From: Mesotaenium endlicherianum
Taxonomy: Eukaryota > Streptophyta > Zygnematophyceae > Zygnematales > Mesotaeniaceae
Assembly (NCBI GenBank): GCA_009602735.1
Contig: WELA01009535.1
Coordinates: forward strand, 242,317-306,316
Length of the DNA stretch: 64,000 bases
Reading direction: 5' to 3'
Part shown: one piece after another, positions 56,316 to 64,000 of the stretch
Layout: each line of letters opens with the position of its first letter
Position numbering within the stretch: position 1 is the first letter of the stretch
Notes under the pieces: model-generated
What the model saw: the letters and a program-made list of their open reading frames with translations, nothing else
The model's database searches: none
What the model was told of the DNA's origin: nothing
Position numbers and translations under genes: made by a program

Positions 56316-57949
56316 AATTGTCAGTTTGAGTACCTGATCCTTTAGATTCTTATTTGTAATTGGTCCACATATATATGCACGTGTATGTGACATTGTGTTG
56401 TAACCTTTTTAAAAACCCAAAAGAAGAAGGTTACGAAAGTCGTGTGCAATTGATAATAATTGCATCTTGTCTAACACATTTTCTTTAATTGACAACAACT
56501 TTCTTAAGTACATCGTGCCCAAATATATGTGATTACATAGCGATTGTCAACGGCCAAATTGCATATAACATGTGGACACATTATTCTCGTACTGCAACCA
56601 GAACAAATAGCAAATTGCGTGAAAAGTCAAAATTGACTCATTGATAATCCCGAGCCAAAATACATTTTCAACAATAAACTGCTTCCACAACTTCTTTTGA
56701 GGGCAGCCAGAACAGTTGGACGTCAAAGATTGGAATCTAAGTATTTTGCCTAGCTAGGGGTGAAGATTGAGAACTCTGCCCAAGGGTGGGTTTAACACAT
56801 TTTGCTTGAGCGTGAGATTCAACAATTCCAATTTTAACACACACGCATTAAAAGCTAGATTCAAACGAAAATATGGTCCACTCGTGATCATATTTCATAC
56901 GTTGAACAAACATCTGCCATCTCAATATGCTTTTACCGTTGTGCATAATAGCATTTGTTGATTAGTGGACAACTTTCTGACTCTTGAAAGGTCGTCGATA
57001 AGCTAAATTTTTCTTTTGTTCTCAATTGCATTTTCAAAATTTGAAGACTAACAACTGATTCAACCAACCGATTCATCTTTGCAATCCCAGATGTTAAAAT
57101 TGTGTTAGGATTCTGAGAGTAGGTTCATACAAATTCCCAGCCATCCCTGCTGGGAACCATGCCCAGCGTCGAGTGTGTCAGTCTAGTTCTGCCGTTCCAC
57201 CACTTGCATATTTTCAGTGTGTGCTTTGGAAGTGTTGATAGCGACAATAGAATTTCATCAATGAACGGGTGCTGATAGCTTAAATATTGATAAAGTGACA
57301 TCTTCTCAGCAATTTAGGGAAAGCCAGGTTCATGGTAGTCTTCATAGGGACTCAGTGACATTTCGTCCTAGCGACTTCGCGTGGGCGCATCTCCTTATGT
57401 GTCGCTAATCAAGGTTGATCTGACTCGCGAACATTGTCGAAGTGACGAGGCAATAGCGGACTCGACCACCACACGTCGCCCGGACTGCTGCGGCGAAGGG
57501 GCAACACGCACAAAAGCTCGTCGAGAAGGTGCTGAAAGTCACTCAGCGAGGCCAGGCGAGGGATGGTTCACTCAATTTACAGACCGTCGATATCCACTGT
57601 CGACGTCAAGGTGAGATGGTACAGCATTTATGCTACACCTTGAAGTTGCGGTCACAGCGGACACCAATACCCATGCCATGGTACAGCCATAAACCAGGTC
57701 CACCTAACCGAAGTCGCCATAGAAAGGTTGTCAATCGACTTCGTCGTAAAATCCCGTAGCTTCAATAGCGAGCTCCGCCTGCCATCGTCAGCGTGTTGAC
57801 ATACTTGGTTAGCGGGGAGTTATAGAGTGTACTGTTACAATATATTGGTCCTGTCTACGACTCTTTAACATACATCTTGGCTTTAAAGTGACCTGACTTA
57901 TTACGAGCTTTAAACATTTGCATAGGGTTGGGTTCTGACTGAGTGGCTC
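56316..57949. other. Intergenic and upstream region of the E2 gene
   Basis: AT-rich to about 57,300, then more GC-rich toward the gene. No convincing coding frame. The promoter and 5' UTR of the E2 gene should lie here, but I cannot place a TATA box or transcription start with confidence. Confidence 0.5.
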
Positions 57950-59695
<1,746 letters not shown>

Positions 59696-60336
59696 CAAGG
59701 CTGGTGCAATCCTGTGAATCCTTGTAGATATGTAGCTATTAGGGTTGGGGGCATTCTGATTAGGTTAAGGTTCGAACGAGCATTTGGCAAAGACAGCATT
59801 CTTGGAATCATTATGGACGGTGTTGATCTTGGTCACCGTATTGTTGGTTGTAAAAGGAAGCTTCACTGTTGAATAAATGGTACACCGATGGTGATAATTT
59901 TACTGTGATTTGTCTCGTTACTCTCAATGTTTTGTGTGTTGCTAATTAGGTCTGATGAGACCCAGAAAGACTGGTACTGGCTGTCAGTAAGATCTTACTT
60001 GCTGTCAGGAAATTGTTGTGTAGTCTTCAGGGTACGAAAGAGTATTGTCTTTGGGACTGTTAAGAAGCCAGTGATATGTTTCCTGAATTATGTTTACAGT
60101 TTCCTTCAGGATGAGAAAGTTGATTGCGGAGTTCTGAGAGGATTTGGGTCTCTTAGTCCTCAGATTTGCTTCTACAGGCAAGTAGAGATGAAGTTGACTT
60201 TTCATTCTAAAAATTCTGGACTGAAACTGGTTGGCGACAGGCCTAGCTACTACAACAGGAAATATGCTTGTCGGAACTAACCTTACAATGATAGTGGAAG
60301 GCTTAAAAACCATCCTTTTTCCTTCAATACTGTCAC
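59696..60336. other. Shared 3' region between the convergent E2 and HEL2 genes
   Basis: It holds the 3' UTRs of both genes. No further gene seen. Confidence 0.6.
59872..59877 (+). terminator. Candidate polyadenylation signal of the E2 gene
   Basis: AATAAA 177 bases after the stop codon, in a T-rich context. Confidence 0.45.
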
Positions 60337-63300
60337 CTACTTAGCCTTGGCCCAACTAGAATTCAGGGCAGAGGTGTGTGCTGCCAGTCTTTGGCCGCCT
60401 CCATTGCTCCAAGCCCCTCTGCCTCTCCCGGATCCAGCCACAGGAGAAGGCCCAGAAGTTCCCCAGGGATTCACAGGAGGGGCTTCGAGAGTTACTGCAG
60501 GGCCAAATAAACCTGCAGCATATGCATCACCAAGTCTCATGCGTTGAAACTTTGCGGCCTTTTTCTTCTTCCCTTTTGCATCCATGGAGTCGGCGGTGCC
60601 ATCAGCACCTTCGTCAGACAGATCAACTCCTGCTCCAGGCCTTGCGGATCCACAGGCTGAGCATCGGACGCAGTCGGGCTCATTGAGCAGGGTACAGATA
60701 CAACATGGCCAACCCTCGTCAGCTGCATATGACCTCGCAATGCCACTTGAATTATCAGCAGCACGGGGAGCAGCGACGGAGTAGGTGTGCAAGTTTGGGG
60801 CCGAGGCCGACTCTCTGAGGTGAACATTGGAGATCATGCCAAAAAGCTCTCCTTCCGGACTTCTGCGAGAGGGCCCCTCTGCTCCATAGTCTTGCATGGC
60901 CTTCCCCTTGTTCTTATCTCGCCTATAACCTCCATCAAGCAGAACCTGCGGCTCGCCAGCATGAACCCCATCACCTGTACCATCTGCCTGTAATTTTGCC
61001 TTTCCTTTATTCTTATCGCCCCCAACACTGGCGCGTGAACCTGAAGGCGCCAAAGCCCTATCACCAGGGCTGGGGGCAGGTGGAGCCCGCCAGCTGCCAA
61101 CACCTAAAGGTCTCATTGCTGGACCTGAAGTAGCCGAGCTTGCCACTGGAGGAGGATTCACGGAGGGCCCCAGACCAGCAGCCGCTCTATGAGGCAGAGA
61201 TACACTGGATGGCGCACCTGGGCCCTGTCCTGATAATGCGCCTGCACCTGCTCTGATGCCAGCAGCATGAGCTTCTAGAAGCTCCCGCTGCTTGTCTGGG
61301 TCCGGGCACAGCCTGGCAAGCTCGGGCACCACGTAGGAGAGCCCCAGGCGGACGACGTGGCCATGATACGCCTGCGAGCTCATCTCTCCGCGTCGAAACC
61401 TTCCGGAGACGTCCTTGAATTCGGCGTACTGCTGCTCGTTGCCCTTCAGCCCCTGCCGGATGCGCTCGATCAGCACCTTGTTCGCCGCCCGGAGCTCCTC
61501 CAGCGTGCCTATGCTGGTATTTGGCAGAATTCCTGACACACCGCCGCCACCTGTCGCTCTGTCGCTGCCAGATGCTGCCGAACTGTCGAGAGAGCTGCCT
61601 GAGGCAGGGTATCCGGAAGCTGCTCCGCAAGATGGCCTCTGCACAGCCTCTGGTGGGGGAGGGCCTGGGCCAGAAACGGAGCTCACCGAGGGCCTGGAAC
61701 CGCCATGTGTCGGCCGCGCTCTTTGAGCGGCACTGGTGCCACCAGGAGACTCGAGGCCAGAGGCATGCAGCACTCGGAGCCCGCCACCTGTCGCCCCCCC
61801 ACCCCCCCCTAAAAGGGAGGCCATGCTAGAGCCGGGAACGTGCGCCTTGGCCTTGGCCCGCTTCTTGGCGCTCTTTGTGGCCCCAGGGAGGGGAGGAAAT
61901 GCGCCCTCCGCAAGCACAGGCGATCGCCAATTTCCCCCTCCTCCGCTCGCCTCTCGGTACCCTCCCCCTGGCCCCCCTGCCACCGACTCGTCTCCTCCTC
62001 CGAGAGGAGGAAATGCAGCTTCGCTGCCAACGCCGCCACTCGCCCCAGCGGCTCCTCCACTGGAGCCAATTCCTGACGGGCCTGCGCCAGAGGGGCCGTC
62101 GGACGAGGGCCGGGAGGAGGGTGGCCGGTACTCGTCCCGGGTGGCAGCCAACGCTGCGCTCTCGCGGATCGCGAACTCCATGTCAGCACTTTCAACGCGC
62201 GCCCTGATGCTCGCCTCCACAGTGTCCGGGTGGGGGACCACGCGCACGCTGGGGCCATGCGCTTGCCGGCCCCGCCGCCCGCCGCCGCCCCCACCCCTGC
62301 CGCTGCTGCCATGTCCGAAGCTCCCCCCGTCTTCGGACTCGTGACCCGCCCGCCGGAACGAGAATAGCTGCGTCGCTGGTATCTGCGGACCAGATGGATA
62401 TGGAGCCCCATCAGCACACGGTGTATTGAAATACAAGTGAACAAAAGAACCGCATCAGGTGCATAACTCACTGCTCCAAGCATGCTGACTCTTTGAAATT
62501 GACGCTAATGAAGAGCAGGAGCTGCTAAGAAGCCTCATGCGTTGCATACCTGCAGCGCATAGTGCAATGGACACCCTCTTTTTGACTCAGCACGTGGGCG
62601 ACAGATTAGGCTCACAGAGTCGTGACGCTCTGAGATATGATGAGAGCTGGGTGCTCAACTCACAGTCATCCGACACGTGTCCATCCACAGAGGGGCAATC
62701 CGTAAAGCATGCAGACGTAACAAAGTAACAAAGGTGGGCGAGGGAAGGGGTGTCACCTGCAAGGCTCTATTGCGCTCGGCACGCGACATGTTCCCGGCAT
62801 GGACCTGGGCACTGTGTCTCTGCACACGCGCACCCACACAGTCCCACGCGTTCAAGAGCACTCTCAACCCACCGCACGTCTTCACGGCTCGGAGGCCTCG
62901 TACCATCACGAATGCAAAAGCAGCCTGTAGGCACAAGCACCTAGCACCCGCTCATCACGGTGCTGATCCATCGCTAGCTGCGACACATAGCCTGAGGAAC
63001 TGCCTGCCTGTTGGGCTGGTAAGTAGCGGGAAAGGCAGAACAGACATCCTTCTCCTGCTACAAATCTTGTGCTCTTGATACGAATACATTGTCGATGGAC
63101 GACGAGACGCTCCGACAACAGTTTGCACTCCCAATCCATGGTGCGCGGAGCTGGGAAGGGAGTGCCTTGCCAAGCGTGAGAATGCGCTTCAGCTGGCATT
63201 GGACACTCCAGCGGCCAGAAAAGGACTGCACGCGCTGGACTCACAGACTGTCAGCAGGAGCAACCCTGGACTGTGTGCAGATGTTGGCTGGCAACAAAAA

Positions 63301-63417
63301 GGGCGAGTGAAAGCACCCACCTTCAGTTCGATCTCCGTGGGAAAAACAGTGAACTTCTTCTCCAAGCACTGCTGGTCCTCACACAAGTAGTGGTCGCGCC
63401 GGAAGTGGTTCTGCGCA

Positions 63418-63449
<32 letters not shown>

Positions 63450-63836
63450 ACAGAAGATCAGACGGAGAGCCCGCCGACTCCAGAATTTGGAGGGGCAAGG
63501 AAAAACGCCCGAGAGCGTCCATGCAGATTGCAAAATGCCCGTTGGCAAAGACAAGGACCTCCTGTTCCCGGGCAACATCAACAAATTTGCCCCTGACACT
63601 TCTCCAAAGCTCAAATGCCGCCATACAATACGAAAATGAAAGCGTAGTATTCAAGTTTGGGCCTGTCAGCTGAGCAACACTGTCTCGTTACTATGACTGC
63701 AAAAAGACCAACAAAGTGCTCAAAGAAGTTTCTTAAGCGGCAAGGGAGCACGCATCGGCGTCAAAAATAAGAGGCGCGAATGATCACCTCCAGATCGTCA
63801 TAGTTCTTGAAGTACTCGTAGCTGCCAGGCCTAGCT
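60337..63836 (-). CDS. HEL2: ZNF598/HEL2-type E3 ubiquitin ligase, C-terminal part (four exons; N-terminus off the window)
   Basis: Minus-strand exons read by splice sites and similarity: 63,836-63,788 (RPGSYEYFKNYDDLE), 63,410-63,321 (NHFRRDHYLCEDQQCLEKKF and on), 62,819-62,757 (RHSAQVHAGNMSRAERNRALQ), and 62,382-60,337 (starts IPATQLFSFRR, ends TAG). All junctions are AG acceptors and GT donors and keep the frame. Exons 2 and 3 form a C2H2 finger (CEDQQC, then HSAQVH) typical of ZNF598/HEL2, which ubiquitinates 40S proteins on collided ribosomes. The last exon (681 codons) is Gly/Ser/Pro-rich. It holds a conserved helical block near 61,250-61,515 (VLIERIRQGL, LSYVVPELARLCPDP) and a RanBP2-type finger W-x-C-x2-C-x3-N-x6-C-x2-C at about 60,645-60,715. 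The RING domain expected at the N-terminus would lie beyond 64,000. The frame of the last exon is open upstream to 62,436, but that ATG is intronic. Confidence 0.9.
63418..63446. repeat. CAGG simple repeat in a HEL2 intron
   Basis: About seven tandem copies of the tetranucleotide, eight bases upstream of the exon start at 63,410 on the minus strand, so it forms the polypyrimidine-like approach (CCTG repeats) to the acceptor. Confidence 0.85.
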
Positions 63837-64000
63837 CTGCACAGCAGGCGACACACGGCACGTATTAAAGCACAAGACACAGGACCGACACCTCTGCCAA
63901 GAAAACTTCGGACGTTGCGACAGGCAGATTCGGTCAACCCGCAATCTACGGAGTACGGAGCCCTGCAGCTCTCTCTCTCTCTCTCTCTACTCCCCCCCCC
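63837..64000. other. HEL2 intron reaching the window edge, with CT and poly-C runs
   Basis: No exon seen. It ends in a CT dinucleotide run (about 63,969-63,988) and a poly-C run at the edge, which may mark a contig end. Confidence 0.55.

Noticed and set aside
61736-62344. Long plus-strand frames opposite the HEL2 last exon
   Set aside because: They are shadows of a GC-rich exon; composition is Pro/Arg-rich and no domain is seen.
60337-62436. A single-exon 699-residue protein starting MYFNTPC
   Set aside because: The first 18 codons lie upstream of a good acceptor at 62,383, and upstream exons with the HEL2 C2H2 finger splice in frame to 62,382.
63418-63446. CRISPR-like or satellite array
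   Set aside because: It is a simple tetranucleotide microsatellite. No spaced repeats of CRISPR type occur in the window.

Overview
The window is a piece of a large, repeat-rich eukaryotic nuclear genome of the green-plant lineage. It has a spliced plant-type ubiquitin-conjugating enzyme gene, a spliced ZNF598/HEL2-type gene, GT-AG introns of 0.1-0.65 kb, and many Ty3/gypsy LTR retrotransposons primed by initiator-Met tRNA. A cytosine methyltransferase carried inside a Ty3-type element is a feature I remember being reported from charophyte algae. A streptophyte alga with a big genome (Chara-like) is my best guess, but the sequence does not prove it.

Layout. 1-11,890: element M, a decayed Ty3-type retrotransposon with long LTRs (132-1739 and 10,208-11,653). 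Its gag-pol carries a C5 cytosine methyltransferase between gag and reverse transcriptase, and a PHD-like finger after integrase. LTR pieces of the same family abut it on both sides. 11,891-14,017: non-coding. 14,023-55,222: one nested pile of LTR retrotransposons about 41 kb long. The outermost element (D-out, minus strand, target duplication ATATT) was hit by a second D element (D-in, 44,834 to about 51,064), by a 24-kb composite A-family block inside its 3' LTR (14,213-38,510, duplication GAAAT), by a small deleted A element (40,097-44,314, duplication ACAAG) and by an LTR-A copy in its 5' LTR. Inside the 24-kb block sits A-in (25,141-33,995, duplication GAGGC), a nearly intact chromovirus. 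55,223-57,949: non-coding with one solo LTR. 57,950-64,000: host genes, a UBE2D-class E2 (plus strand) converging on a HEL2/ZNF598-class E3 ligase (minus strand, N-terminus off the window).

Main biology. The A family carries an unrecognised third ORF (about 558 aa) downstream of gag and pol. It occurs in two strongly diverged versions (A and B) attached to nearly identical pol genes. Both versions have a branch-point-like CTAAC and an AG placed directly before the ATG, so ORF3 is probably made from a spliced message. Gag and pol of A-in are joined by a textbook -1 slippery heptamer, UUUAAAA, in the correct frame.

Limits. Two N gaps (33,764-33,860 and 50,884-51,064) and four single Ns mark assembly joins. 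Two or three of the single Ns are flanked by duplicated sequence that should not be read as biology. Family assignments rest on motifs read by eye; no searches were run.
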